Source: Aphelidium insulamus (lineage: Eukaryota; Aphelidiomycota; Aphelidea; Aphelidiaceae). From it: a stretch of 64,000 bases of DNA. Shown here in pieces: positions 52,948-64,000 of this stretch; position 1 is the stretch's first letter, and each line of letters opens with the position of its first letter. Location of the stretch: contig JAZDSV010000001.1 of the NCBI GenBank assembly GCA_036784855.1, positions 434,001-498,000 on the forward strand, in the 5' to 3' direction. The position numbers and the translations under genes are program-made. Below the pieces are notes generated by a model, which ran no database searches, was not told the origin of the DNA, and saw only the letters and a list, made by a program, of their open reading frames with translations.

Positions 52948-54768
52948 TCACTCCAACCGAACAGAGACCTGACTGTTCATGCCGGCGGTAAACTCTTTCA
53001 TTCGCCGATTTGCTTCCTTCGACAAGAAATGCTCGTCGCCAAAGGCAACATTGAAGGCGCGCGCTGCATTGCCGAAATGCCAATAGGCAGCGCGGAAATC
53101 ACCGAGTTCCATGTTTACACGACCCATGATCAGGTTTGCCATGGCCACGAACGGATCATTGGTTGCCAGTTGTCGAGAGAGCAGAGCAGTCTTTTCACGG
53201 TCCGCCGGGCCTCCATTGGCTTCTGGGGGCTCAATAACATAGGGAAGCTTGTACATCTCGGTGCGAGCTTGCTGCCAGTCTTGCACACCGATAATGATGT
53301 ACACTAGTAGTCTGCGAGCTTGAATTAGATCGGAGTTCCACGAACACAGCATTGGCTCCAACTGGCCAATTAACATGGCAAGGCCCTCTGCGCACTGCGT
53401 CAATGACTCCAAGTCGCGTGCACCGTCCATCCGCTGGCGGATATCAGAGAGCTGCAAGATTGCGCGATGGTGCTTTTTCAGCGTATGTTGAAAGTTGAGC
53501 TGCACCGTGCCACACTCTGGGCACTCCACATTAATGGCAGAGTCGCTGGGCGCACGCAGTTGCCCCTCTTCCTGAAGCTTGCAACAGATGAACATGTGGC
53601 GCGGCGCTTCTATCACACCAGTACACGCGCCATTAGCACACTTGTACCCCGCCATCGGGTCGTTACGCTTGGAAAAGTATTTGCAACGTCGGCAGTTGCA
53701 CTTGAATCGGTAGCCATCTTCGAGGAGTTGTTGCCGCATCGGCGTAGCATGCAACGACTCGACGTAGGATATCGTCAGCTCTTCGCCGGCCTTGATGTTC
53801 TCCAAGGCGCGTGCACGTAGCACCAGGCCTCCATCTTTGCTCATTGTGTCCGCGCTTATAGTAACATTTGCCTTGCACGAATGGTTCATGTGACTGCAGT
53901 GCATTATTAGTACGGTATACATAGAGTGTAAAGTGGATAAGGGAGTACGCAACACTTCAACACTGTAAAAGTAATGGGAGAATAGCACCAACCTCTGAGC
54001 AAGAAGTAATGCAGAGCCAACCGACACAGACTGACAGTCCAGCACGCCGATAGTGTTGGTTGCCATTATGGAGCAGAGCTGCAGCATCAACTTTGGCAAG
54101 GTCAAGAACGTTTCGGACATGTAAGCTGTATCAGCGACATTCGGCATCGGGGCCAGGTGCAAGAACTGCGTGACGGCCATTATTCTCTGTGCGTAGCCCA
54201 TCTGCTCGTGTTCACTGCGTGGCTCATGCCAGCAGAGATCAAATATGCGCGGAGTCAACCTGTGGTCGACCACGCATGCCAAAATAATGCGCGCCAGAAT
54301 TCGAACCGATTCTGGAGGAGGCTTGCCCCCAGGAGCGCGTATACCATTCTGACGGTTGCCCTCGAGCACGCACTTCAACAAACCACATTCCATTCGATGC
54401 CCAGCGTTCCAGTCGGCACGCTGACAGCGCGCATTGCAGTATACTACGGACTTGCAGCCACTGCATCGCGAGAACGGCTTCACGCCGACATTTTCATCGA
54501 CAGTTGGCGCAACGGGCGCCGCGAAGCAACCGCTGCAGTGTGTGGACAGCTTGGTGTCACTAAGGCACGCAGCCACTGGAGTCTCCGAGTGTATGACCTG
54601 ACCTGCGGAAGAGGTAAGACAATAAATGAGAATCGCGTTAAATGTTCACGTACCGGCCGCAATGGCATCCGCGGCCATCCAGCAGCGACCGCGTTGCGCG
54701 TCAACGGTTTCCTTGTGCATTGGTGACGTTTTTTCTTCTTTTGGAGACAAGAAGTTCCGCATCAGCAT
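52948..54768 (-). CDS. SMYD-family SET-MYND lysine methyltransferase
   Basis: Three exons (54768-54654, 54602-53993, 53893-52948) give 556 residues. The split SET domain begins before and resumes after a MYND zinc finger (CSGCKSVVYCNARCQRADWN, HRMECGLL). Catalytic motifs: VGSALLLAQ-SHMNHSCKAN, obtained by removing a 99-nt intron, and AGEELTISYV, then the post-SET cysteines FKCNCRRCKYFSKRN. A second Cys cluster (KCANGACTG ... CPECGTVQ) and C-terminal TPR-like helices complete the SMYD layout. The 99-nt intron is in frame without a stop and would destroy the NHSC context if retained. Probably methylates histone or non-histone lysines. Confidence 0.9.
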
Positions 54769-55000
54769 TGGATTAAGGATCTGTCCCTATTTAGTCTAGT
54801 TTGCATGTGCAATTCAGGCAGCAAGTTAAACGCGCAGTGCTACGGTTGAATATGTACACTGTACACGCTTCAGTCTCCATGAAGTCCACCACTCGACAGA
54901 AGGTTATGTGATGCGTATCAACACGTCACGGCCAGCAACTTTTGTCTCGTTTTTCTTTTTTCTTCGTTCGTCTTCTTTTCTTGCTGCGAAAAGAAGAAAA

Positions 55001-56909
<1,909 letters not shown>

Positions 56910-57137
56910 ATCCCAAAATCTTAATTCTCTGAACATCCTTAATGTATCAAATTCTTATCTGCTACACTGTTGTGCTTCATATATGCAGCGCGCCTGCAGC
57001 TTATGCGAATGATGAATTTAATGTAGGTTTGTGAAGCCAGTTTATCGGTTACTCCACGTGAGAAGACACCAACAATACCGTACATCAACAAAAACCGCAA
57101 TAAGCAGCCACATGAGTGTATATTGCATACGCTTCAG

Positions 57138-57565
57138 TTAAAGCGAGTATGTACGGCGAACGAAATCTCGTAGATTACCGTAAGCGGTGTCCAGATGCTC
57201 ATTAACAATCACCAAATCGTAGATGCCTGCAATCGCAGTTTAAGCAACATGCATGCATTAAATACTATCTGCGTACCAGGTTGCGACGCATAGGCAAGAT
57301 CCTGCTCCACACTCGCCATGCGTTTGGCAACCGAATCATCCGTTTCGGTGCCGCGCTGTCTCAGCCTTCGTTCCAGCTCCACCACCTTTGTAAATATTGA
57401 TATAAATTAAATGTGGTCTACATATACCGCATATGCACGTACAGAGGGTGGTTTAATAAATACGTAGTATGGCGCCAGCTGAGTCTTCTTTACAGACTGC
57501 ACGCCTTGCCTGCAGAGATGAAAACGTTAGCTGAGTTCAACTTACTGCATAGTATGCGCATAAAT

Positions 57566-57599
<34 letters not shown>

Positions 57600-58016
57600 C
57601 AAGAGCATACCGGTCAATGTCCAGAATGCATATGCAATTGGTGCTGGCCACGTCCCGCACGGCCTTGATGGTTGTGCCGTACATATTGCCACCGAATGTC
57701 GCGTGCTCAATGAACTCATCGCCGGCCGCGACCATCGCCTCAAACGTAGCATGGTCCACAAACCAGTAGTCCTTGCCATTGGCCTCTCCAGCACGCGGGC
57801 CACGTGTGGTGTCTGCATGCCACGGTGCGGTATGTCATCAGCAATTGACAATAGCAGCACCATTCACGCCGTACGGGACACACTGAAGCCAAATACGCCG
57901 GGGAATTCGGCAAAGAGGCGTTTGAGAAGCGTGGACTTGCCACTGCCACTCGGACCCGACATCACCAGCGGGCGTGGCTGCCGCTTGGGCGCCGTTTGCC
58001 CGGCATTGCTGCTCAT
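57138..58016 (-). CDS. GUK1: Guanylate kinase
   Basis: Phosphorylates GMP to GDP. Start at 58016, [20 protein letters not shown], then the P-loop [10 protein letters not shown] and [18 protein letters not shown]. An intron removal gives [20 protein letters not shown], the GMP-binding loop. Then follow [40 protein letters not shown] and LDID, a lid exon with [20 protein letters not shown], and the C-terminal [20 protein letters not shown]. The gene has several introns, one with a TA repeat (about 57570-57596) next to a pyrimidine-poor acceptor. Length is close to 200 residues, as usual. Confidence 0.93.
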
Positions 58017-58058
58017 ATTGATTTTATTATAAATAGTTACGATACAATACACTGGCGA

Positions 58059-58925
58059 TCACATCTTGTTCATTGGTGGAAGCAACACTTGCAAGTCTGC
58101 AAACAGTTTGCATTTATACTCATACAAGATGTATGTAGATATCTTACGCTGTTTGGTGTGATCAACTTGGGCCTGAAGATCATCGCGGCGGTGACGGTAA
58201 CGGCCAGCACACTCGTCCAGATCGTCGTAGGTGCTGTCTGGCTGCCTGTTGGTGTAATAGTTATTGCATGGAATAACTAAACTACTAAACGAGCATTCAG
58301 GCACGCACTGCAGGTAGGAAAACAATTCCGACAGTTCGTGGCCTATCGTGTTCATGCTCTCTGTAGAAGTTAAGAACCGGTCACGATATGCATTATACTT
58401 GCCTTCAGCTATCTGGTGCATGCGCGTCGTGAGCCAGCCTGCTTGATGCTTGGCTGTACCGTGTTGATCTCGACTAGGTGCGTCGCCACTGTCTTCATGG
58501 GCCATCATCTTGTCTGGTTCTGTCTTGTTGGTGGAATCGGGCACAAGTTGCGATGCCGGAGTCTGCTGAAGGTCTTGCTGCGACTGTTTCGGCACCGTGG
58601 AAACAGAACCAGACAAAGTTCCAGTAGCGAGCGAGTCATACTCCACTTCAATGCCCGCGTCATACTCGTCCATTCCATAGTCCGCGTAATCCACGTCAAT
58701 GTCGTCCGCATTCAATTCATTGTGCTGGAACGGCGTGAATGTGTTGAGACGCGTGGGCGAGAAGTTGCGCGACACTGATGGTGCATCATTCTGAGTCTGA
58801 GCAGAGTCGGGCGCCTTGTCTGCTGCACAGTGCGCAGATGACAGTTTTCGCCGACCAGTACTCACAGCCGAGACACCGTGGTCACCATTGCTCGTCGCCG
58901 CGTTCAACTTTTTCTTTGCTGTCAT
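58059..58925 (-). CDS. Coiled-coil protein with disordered acidic N-terminus, unknown function
   Basis: Start MTAKKKLNAATSNGDHG at 58925. The N-terminal half is Ser/Thr/Asp-rich with an acidic patch (DDIDVDYADYGMDEYDAGIE). The C-terminal half is helical: GWLTTRMHQIAEGKYNAYRD, then FLTSTESMNTIGHELSELFS. Two short introns (about 58246-58308 and 58092-58147) then give QPDSTYDDLDECAGRYRHRR and a terminal QVLLPPMNKM. An alternative first Met at 59042 would add an unlikely Phe-rich leader. No family recognised. Confidence 0.6.
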   Translation of the reverse strand: MTAKKKLNAATSNGDHGVSAVSTGRRKLSSAHCAADKAPDSAQTQNDAPSVSRNFSPTRLNTFTPFQHNELNADDIDVDYADYGMDEYDAGIEVEYDSLATGTLSGSVSTVPKQSQQDLQQTPASQLVPDSTNKTEPDKMMAHEDSGDAPSRDQHGTAKHQAGWLTTRMHQIAEGKYNAYRDRFLTSTESMNTIGHELSELFSYLQCVPECSFSSLVIPCNNYYTNRQPDSTYDDLDECAGRYRHRRDDLQAQVDHTKQRKISTYILYEYKCKLFADLQVLLPPMNKM

Positions 58926-59081
58926 TGAAATGGATTTACAACTACAAGTTTTGCTGCCGAAAGAAGAAAAAAGAAAGAAGAAGGGATGACGAAGAAAAGA
59001 AGGAACAAAAACAAAAAAGTGACACTGGCCAATTAACAGCACACTTCACTTCATTGCCCAAACGGCAACTACTATTTTGCA

Positions 59082-60488
59082 ATGGCACGCAGACCGCACG
59101 GCAGTGATATTGACGTACTGGCCAACGCAAATGCCGGTGGTGGCCGCCGCAATGCCCCAATAGAGAGTGAGTTGACATGCACGGTGCTGCACTTGTTCGT
59201 CATCGCTGACAATGGCTGACAGTCAAGTCGTTGTATCAGCTACACGAATCCTCGCAGCGTGACCTCAAACTGCGTCGACTTCAAGTGGTACGCACCTGAC
59301 CCACTAGTACCATTCACATGACACTGGCTAGAGTTTGGCTGGGTGGATAAACAGTCTTGTCCGTGCAGAGGGTCTCTCGGTCACGGATCTGGTGGAGGAC
59401 ATGGCCGACGGACAGATACTTGGCATCGTCGTCAGTAAGCTAATATTCGTGCTGTCTCAGCAGTTGAATATTGCAGATAAGCTGGCTGGACAGTCGCTGG
59501 TCATGGAGCCGTCCATGAGCGAGAACGCGCGCACGAACAACATCACCCGCGTGCTCAAGTTTCTCAGCACCATTGACAAGCTGCCGCCCGCCAAGGATCG
59601 CTACTCGGTGAAGGGCATATTGGACCGGGACATCAGCTCCATGATTTGCTTACTAGTGGACTTGTCGCACTACTACAAGAGTCCCATACCGCTGCCGTCG
59701 CATGTGTCAATTGCGATCGCTGTCACCGAGGTGAGATGGAAGCTAGATAGAATCACTCATTAAACCTTGCAGATTCAGGGCGAGATCAAAAAGACAAGGA
59801 CCCGCGTGGTGCAAGCTACGGGCGACGAGAGTGCATATTTGGTGGATGCCACTGCACTCGGTTCAAAAGCAAGTATGGGATCAACGAATTTTGCCTCCAA
59901 TAATGCCCTCAACACCGTCGATGCCGGATCCACGGGCAATTTGGGTGAGTGGTGGAGTTCATGCGTTCACTGTACTGACAGTCAGATGCCGAGGCGGCGT
60001 TGCAGCGTGATGCATTCGACTCTCTGTTTGATCGTAGCGGACAGGAGGAAGCTCTCGTTCTGGTGGTGGATGTATGTTAAGTGTGGTAACAACATGACTC
60101 ACTAACCTGGACAGCTGATGAAGCGCTACATAAACACTGTGATGGAGCCTAACGGTGTAAATGTTACCGACATTGCCGAACAGTTTCATGACGGTGTCTA
60201 TCTCATCGTGCTGGTTGGTACGTTGGCAAACTTTTTTGTGCCTCTCTCGCGCTATGCGCTGGCCCCAACAACATTTGACAAGAAGGTTTGTGGGCGCCAA
60301 TTTCGACAGCAGTTAACAAGGTGCAGGTGCACAATGTGGGTTTGGCGTTTTCCTTGCTCCAAGACGTCGGGGTGAGCACGTATCGCTGGAATGCGGCTGA
60401 TGTTGTCAATAAGGATTTGAGAACAATTCTGCGAGTGCTGTACGAGTTGTTTCAACGCTTCAAGAGCCAAATGCAGCCTTCTCAATGA
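59082..60488 (+). CDS. Parvin-like protein with two CH domains
   Basis: Focal-adhesion adaptor of the ILK-PINCH-parvin complex, binding actin and ILK. The first exons give MARRPHGSDIDVLANANAGG and IKSLYQLHESSQRDLKLRRL. CH1 is LAGWINSLVRAEGLSVTDLV, DMADGQILGIVVSKL, VLKFLSTIDKLPP and LVDLSHYYKSPIPLPSHVSI. The linker carries RDAFDSLFDRSGQEEALVLV, matching the parvin ERDAFDTLFD motif. CH2 is YINTVMEPNGVNVTDIAEQF, HDGVYLIVLVGTLANFFVPL and VQVHNVGLAFSLLQDVGVST, ending NKDLRTILRVLYELFQRFKS. Order and linker are specific to parvin rather than to spectrin-type tandem CH domains. Parvins are known from animals, unicellular holozoans and some amoebae. Confidence 0.9.
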
Positions 60489-60531
60489 ATTCTTGAAAAT
60501 TTCTTGATTCTGAAGCGCGGTAGCGCCCCCA

Positions 60532-60613
60532 GGGAACGTGGCCGAGTGGTCTAAGGCGTTGTGTTAAGGCCGCAATCTCTTCGGAGGCGTGGGTTCGAGT
60601 CCCACCGTTCTCA
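60532..60613 (+). tRNA. tRNA-Leu (anticodon AAG)
   Basis: 82 nt. The acceptor stem GGGAACG pairs with CGTTCTC with one G-U pair. The D arm is GCC...GGC around gagtggtctaa. The anticodon stem is TTGTG/CGCAA with loop TTAAGGC, giving anticodon AAG. A long variable arm (TCTC-TTC-GGAG) marks it as class II. The T arm is GTGGG-TTCGAGT-CCCAC, and the discriminator base is A, as in Leu tRNAs. No intron. It lies 43 bp after the parvin stop. Confidence 0.95.
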
Positions 60614-60719
60614 CTGTATTTTGCTCCGTGTCATAACTTTCTTTTTGCCACTAGCAGAGAAGTGTATAATGCGTAAGATGAAGTAAGCAACAAAATATGT
60701 ACAGGCATTGTAGACAATT

Positions 60720-62157
60720 TTATGTAGAAGCATTGTTGAGTCTGTCGGTTGAACTGCTTGGATACTCAATTCTCGGACAGTCAGTCACTATGTCAGACGG
60801 TGCGGCGCTCTCAAGATCGGCAGCCAGACCGCTGACCATGAAGCAGCACGGTAGACAGCAGCAGCAGCACGTGAACAATGTACCCAGCACAATGAACACG
60901 GGCACCAGTATAACTCCAACGGAATAGCTGTTGCCGGGATCTGCAGAGTTTAACCGCGAGATGACCATGCCAAGCGAAGCAAAAAATAGCGATCCAAACA
61001 CAATGTAGCCCACAATCTTTGCAATAGCCATGTGCTTCTTCATCTGGCGTATTTCCTCCTCGTGCGCCTCCGCAGGCGCTTCGGTGCGCAAACACACTCG
61101 GAATGCGAGACCCAGCTCCAAGGCAAACAGCAGGTACAGCGGAATGAATACAGCACCCCAGTAGCTGCTAATTTCATCGTCGGCCTTGAGCGCAACAAGC
61201 ACCTCGAGCAGTACGCGGAAAGCTTGCCCATAAAACATCTTCACAGCCACTGCTAGACGCTGTCCCAGCGGCATTCGTGACCCCACCAAGTCACTGGAGC
61301 CCGATATCGACGAGCCGTAGTTGGATACAGCAGTTACCACTGCCAGATAGCGCACGAGCAGTGACAGAAAACTGCATGCCTCGTACGCAAATAGAGGAGC
61401 CAGCACGCTAATCCACGACCATTCCACTGCCGAATCGGCCTTGAGCACGATAAATATCTGCAGCAACACCAGCAGAGTCCACTGCAGCATGCGGTATGAG
61501 CCCATCACCAGGTCCACTTGACGTCGCTGACGTCGCCGCTCAGCACGCTTGGCGGCCGCCTCCTCCGGCGACAACTCCGAGTCCTCATCATTGTCCATAT
61601 CACCCGCATCACTAGCATCATCCGAATCGGCTTTCGAGTCTGGCTGCGGCTTGAAGTACCGACCAACGATGAACGCGTACACCACCACGTCCACCAGCCA
61701 CACCGGCACAAACACCACGGCCCAGCTCCATAACACGGTGCGATCCCCGCGCAAAGCAATGAATATGGGAAAGAGCGAGATCCAGGCAACAAGAACGGAT
61801 GCGATACACATGAACGCCAGAGCCATGCTCTCGGCATTGGCAGCAATTATGCCGCCCATGTCGCCCATCTGCCGACTCATCTCCACACCCTGCATGCCGT
61901 ACTTGTCATACACTGAACGCAGTTTTTCATCACTACGGCAAGCAAGGTATCGGTAAAAATGTGATGATGTGCAGTAGTGCAAGCACTCACCCCAGAATCT
62001 CCCAGGCGGCATTGACGTCGCGAAATCGGTCGGCACCAGCTGGATTCTTGTCTGGATGGTATTGGAGAGCCAGACGACGGTACGCGCGTTTAATGTCGGC
62101 CTGACTGGCGGACGGTGGCAACTCTAGCGCCTGGTAGAGCGCCGTCTCGCTGGGCAT
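60720..62157 (-). CDS. DnaJ domain fused to TMEM185-like membrane protein
   Basis: Exon 1 (62157-61991) encodes a J domain: TALYQALELPPSASQADIKR, AYRRLALQYHPDKNP with the HPD tripeptide, FRDVNAAWEILG. Exon 2 (61932-60720) continues SDEKLRSVYDKYGMQGVE and then about nine hydrophobic segments (e.g. MALAFMCIASVLVAWISLF, LWSWAVVFVPVWLVDVVVYA). The repeated pattern LLEVLVALKADDEISSYWGA, VFIPLYLLFAL resembles TMEM185. An acidic-basic linker (ELSPEEAAAKRAERRRQRR) faces one side, and a CCCCCLPCC cluster follows the last helix, a likely palmitoylation site. Total about 459 residues. Probably recruits Hsp70 to an endomembrane. Confidence 0.85.
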
Positions 62158-62224
62158 GACAAATGTGGACTGTATGGAAAGAAAAAAAAGAAAGAAAATC
62201 CACGTTGTGCAGCCGGCTTCTCTG

Positions 62225-62234
62225 ATTGGCCAAT
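62225..62234. promoter_or_regulatory. Palindromic CCAAT/ATTGG element in a divergent promoter
   Basis: attggccaat contains a CCAAT box on each strand and sits between the DnaJ-TMEM185 start (62157, minus) and the bL33m start (62387, plus). Confidence 0.5.
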
Positions 62235-62386
62235 TCCGCACTCTTATTTTTGTCTTGGGTTGCATCTGGTTGCATTTGGCCGATTAAGAATGGGACGGCG
62301 TTCGGGGTAGGCGCGTCCCACCACCGTGATAATGACGCACACTCACCCCACCCGCACGTAGTCGAGTTCTGACCAAACTGTACAGC

Positions 62387-62617
62387 ATGGCTGGGTCGGG
62401 CTACTTTTACACAATGTCGCGCAAGCGCGGTGCGCCCAAGATGGAGCTGCGCAAGTACGATCCACTAGGTAAGTTGCACGCGTCTAGTCGCTTGCAGTGC
62501 TATATAGGCATATTTTTGTGCATAACATGATCTTCTACTAACTTTAATACAGTGAGGCAACACGTGTTATTCACCGAGAGCCGACCAAGCATGAAGGCAT
62601 TTACCACTGCACAGTAG
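62387..62617 (+). CDS. Mitochondrial ribosomal protein bL33m
   Basis: Two exons (62387-62468 and 62553-62617) give 48 residues: MAGSGYFYTMSRKRGAPKME, LRKYDPLVRQHVLFTES, then a short tail. The pattern G.GY.Y...R.R..KL.L.KYDP.V.QHVLF.E is that of bacterial-type L33; the eukaryotic gene serves the mitochondrial large subunit. The protein is too short to show a cleavable presequence. Start and both splice sites are in phase. Confidence 0.92.
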
Positions 62618-63090
62618 ATTCATTACAACAGCTTGTGCATCTGCATATATATATATATATATATGTATATATATGTTTAGCTATACATATACTGTATATA
62701 TATGCAATGTACGGCATAGCACTGGAACGTCACTACGATGTGGTACAATTACTCTGTGGCATATCAGCATCTAGATGTTGACCAAGCTTGCATGTGCTAA
62801 TTGTTGCGTTAAGTGTGATCCGCTAGTTTAATGTAGCGCCGGCCTTTTTAACATAATATTACGATTGTCTGGGCAAATGGTACCATGGATAATGCATGTA
62901 GGTAAACAAGTTGCTTAATAGATGCTGAAATAGGTGAAGGTAAAGCAATATGAGGGCGCAATCCGATTGGTAGACGTTGTAAAGTGCGTCAGCTTCCACA
63001 TATAATACAATTACATATACATATATTATATACAGACGGTTAGGGTCAAGGTCAGCCTGTTAATTCAAGCAATTTGGAGTCACTCACGCA
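62618..63090. other. Intergenic with TA microsatellites
   Basis: tatata runs at about 62645-62670 and 62693-62703. No supported gene. Confidence 0.6.
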
Positions 63091-64000
63091 ATGGGCGACG
63101 ATTTGGCAGTTGACGCGGCTTCTGCGGGACAGCTGGACGTGTTGAAGTTGCTGGCTGCCGACGGGTATGCTCTGACATCGAAAGTATGTTTGACGGCGGC
63201 AAAGGCCGGTCATTTGGCTGTGCTGCAGTGGGCACATGATTACGGATGTCCGTGGGGCGTTGACACGTGCGCTGCCGCGGCGCTCGGTGGCCACTTGGCG
63301 GTGCTGCAATGGGCGCGCGCAAATGGCTGCCCGTGGGGTGCCAATACGTGCACTGCGGCTGCATACGGCGGCCACTTGGCAGTGTTGCAATGGGCGCACG
63401 AGAATGGATGTCCGTGGAACACTTCGCCGCGCCTAAATTCCGACGCCTTTGTCGAGGTATTTCAGTGCAGGCGCGACATACACTGTCCGTGGGATATTTG
63501 GACGTGCGCGGCTGCTGCGCGTGGCGGCCATCTGGAAACGATGCAGTGGGCGCGTGCTATTGGATGTCCGTGGGATGAAACCACTTGTGCTGCAGCTGCG
63601 CTAAGTGGTCATTTTGAGGTGTTGCAGTGGGCGCGTGAGAACGGCTGTCCATGGGATGCCAAGACATGCTCGTATGCTGCAGAAAATGGCCATTTAAAGA
63701 TGTTGCAGTGGGCGCGTGCTAACGGGTGTCCCTGGGACGCTAGAACGTGTTCTGCTGCAGCGCGTGGCGGTCATTTGGAGCTGTTGCAGTGGGCACATGC
63801 CAATGGCTGTCCGTGGGATGAAAATACGTGCGCAAATGCCGCAGAAGGCGGTCATCTAGAGATGCTTCAGTGGGCTCGTGCAAATGGGTGTCCTTGGGAT
63901 TCCCACACTTGTTTAGCCGCTGCACGGGGCGGCCACTTGGCAGTGCTGAAGTGGGCACACACTAATGACTGTCCGTGGAGAGCGTCAACATGTTCGGCTG
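63091..64000 (+). CDS. GCPW-type ankyrin-repeat protein, open at window end
   Basis: Starts MGDDLAVDAASAGQLDVLKL at 63091 and is open to base 64000 with no stop. At least eight tandem repeats of 33 residues (99 bp) have the consensus GGHLxVLQWARANGCPWDxx followed by TCAAAAR. One unit at about 63417-63490 is degenerate (NTSPRLNSDAFVEVFQCRRD) yet in frame. This repeat form, with an invariant CPW, is common in large ankyrin families of protists. No signal peptide. The high DNA identity of units suggests recent unit amplification. Function unknown. Confidence 0.85.
   Translation, partial: MGDDLAVDAASAGQLDVLKLLAADGYALTSKVCLTAAKAGHLAVLQWAHDYGCPWGVDTCAAAALGGHLAVLQWARANGCPWGANTCTAAAYGGHLAVLQWAHENGCPWNTSPRLNSDAFVEVFQCRRDIHCPWDIWTCAAAARGGHLETMQWARAIGCPWDETTCAAAALSGHFEVLQWARENGCPWDAKTCSYAAENGHLKMLQWARANGCPWDARTCSAAARGGHLELLQWAHANGCPWDENTCANAAEGGHLEMLQWARANGCPWDSHTCLAAARGGHLAVLKWAHTNDCPWRASTCSA

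Overview
The window is nuclear DNA of a compact eukaryotic genome. Genes lie on both strands, usually 30-400 bp apart, and most are split by very short introns (about 38-110 nt, typically 44-60 nt, GT-AG with a few GC-AG). Introns were placed by joining reading frames to reconstruct recognisable protein families, so splice sites are inferred from sequence and have no transcript support. The gene set points to a non-animal opisthokont or another amorphean, possibly a unicellular holozoan. A parvin with two CH domains, an NCoR/SMRT-type corepressor with three SANT domains and a TBC1D24-like TBC-TLDc protein occur beside amino-acid genes that animals lack: a fused HisI-HisE-HisD enzyme and homoserine O-acetyltransferase. 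The species cannot be named from this sequence alone.

Layout. 1-1177: 5' part of a Serinc gene (minus strand), then a repeat-rich AT spacer. 2.2-11.7 kb: ALR/Erv1 sulfhydryl oxidase, secreted aspartic protease, trifunctional histidine enzyme, RING/TRAF-type zinc finger protein, SRP54. 12-18 kb: a Myb/SANT AT-hook protein convergent with the NCoR-like corepressor. 18.4-20.5 kb: a decayed Mutator/FAR1-type transposase. 20.6-22 kb: an ankyrin gene with an out-of-frame signal-peptide exon. 22.1-27.7 kb: HEN1 small-RNA methyltransferase, an ankyrin-like fragment, a CenH3-like histone H3 and an RRG7-like nuclease-fold protein. 28.4-29.9 kb: a C2H2 zinc finger protein. 30-36.8 kb: four tandem ankyrin genes on the minus strand; most carry a signal peptide and basic clusters, and two are damaged. 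37-50.5 kb: housekeeping genes (membrane protein, SRP14, dUTPase, DBP3-like helicase, TBC1D24-like, MARCH-type E3, INCENP, TAF12, Qa-SNARE, UBC12, small RING protein). 50.6-54.8 kb: a conserved multi-exon membrane protein and two tandem SMYD genes, one without its SET core. 55-62.6 kb: a small proline-containing protein, MET2-like acetyltransferase, guanylate kinase, an unknown coiled-coil protein, parvin, tRNA-Leu(AAG), a DnaJ-TMEM185 fusion and mitochondrial bL33. 63.1 kb to the end: an ankyrin protein made of 33-residue GCPW repeats, open at the window edge.

Functional links. SRP54 and SRP14 belong to the same particle, and both contain GC-AG introns. The CenH3-like histone and INCENP both act at centromeres. 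UBC12, MARCH and two RING proteins are ubiquitin or NEDD8 components. The least ordinary content is the secreted, nuclear-signal-bearing ankyrin family at 30-37 kb (related gene at 21 kb), the CenH3 candidate with a long loop-1 insertion, and an exact 10-mer CCAAT element found upstream of several genes.
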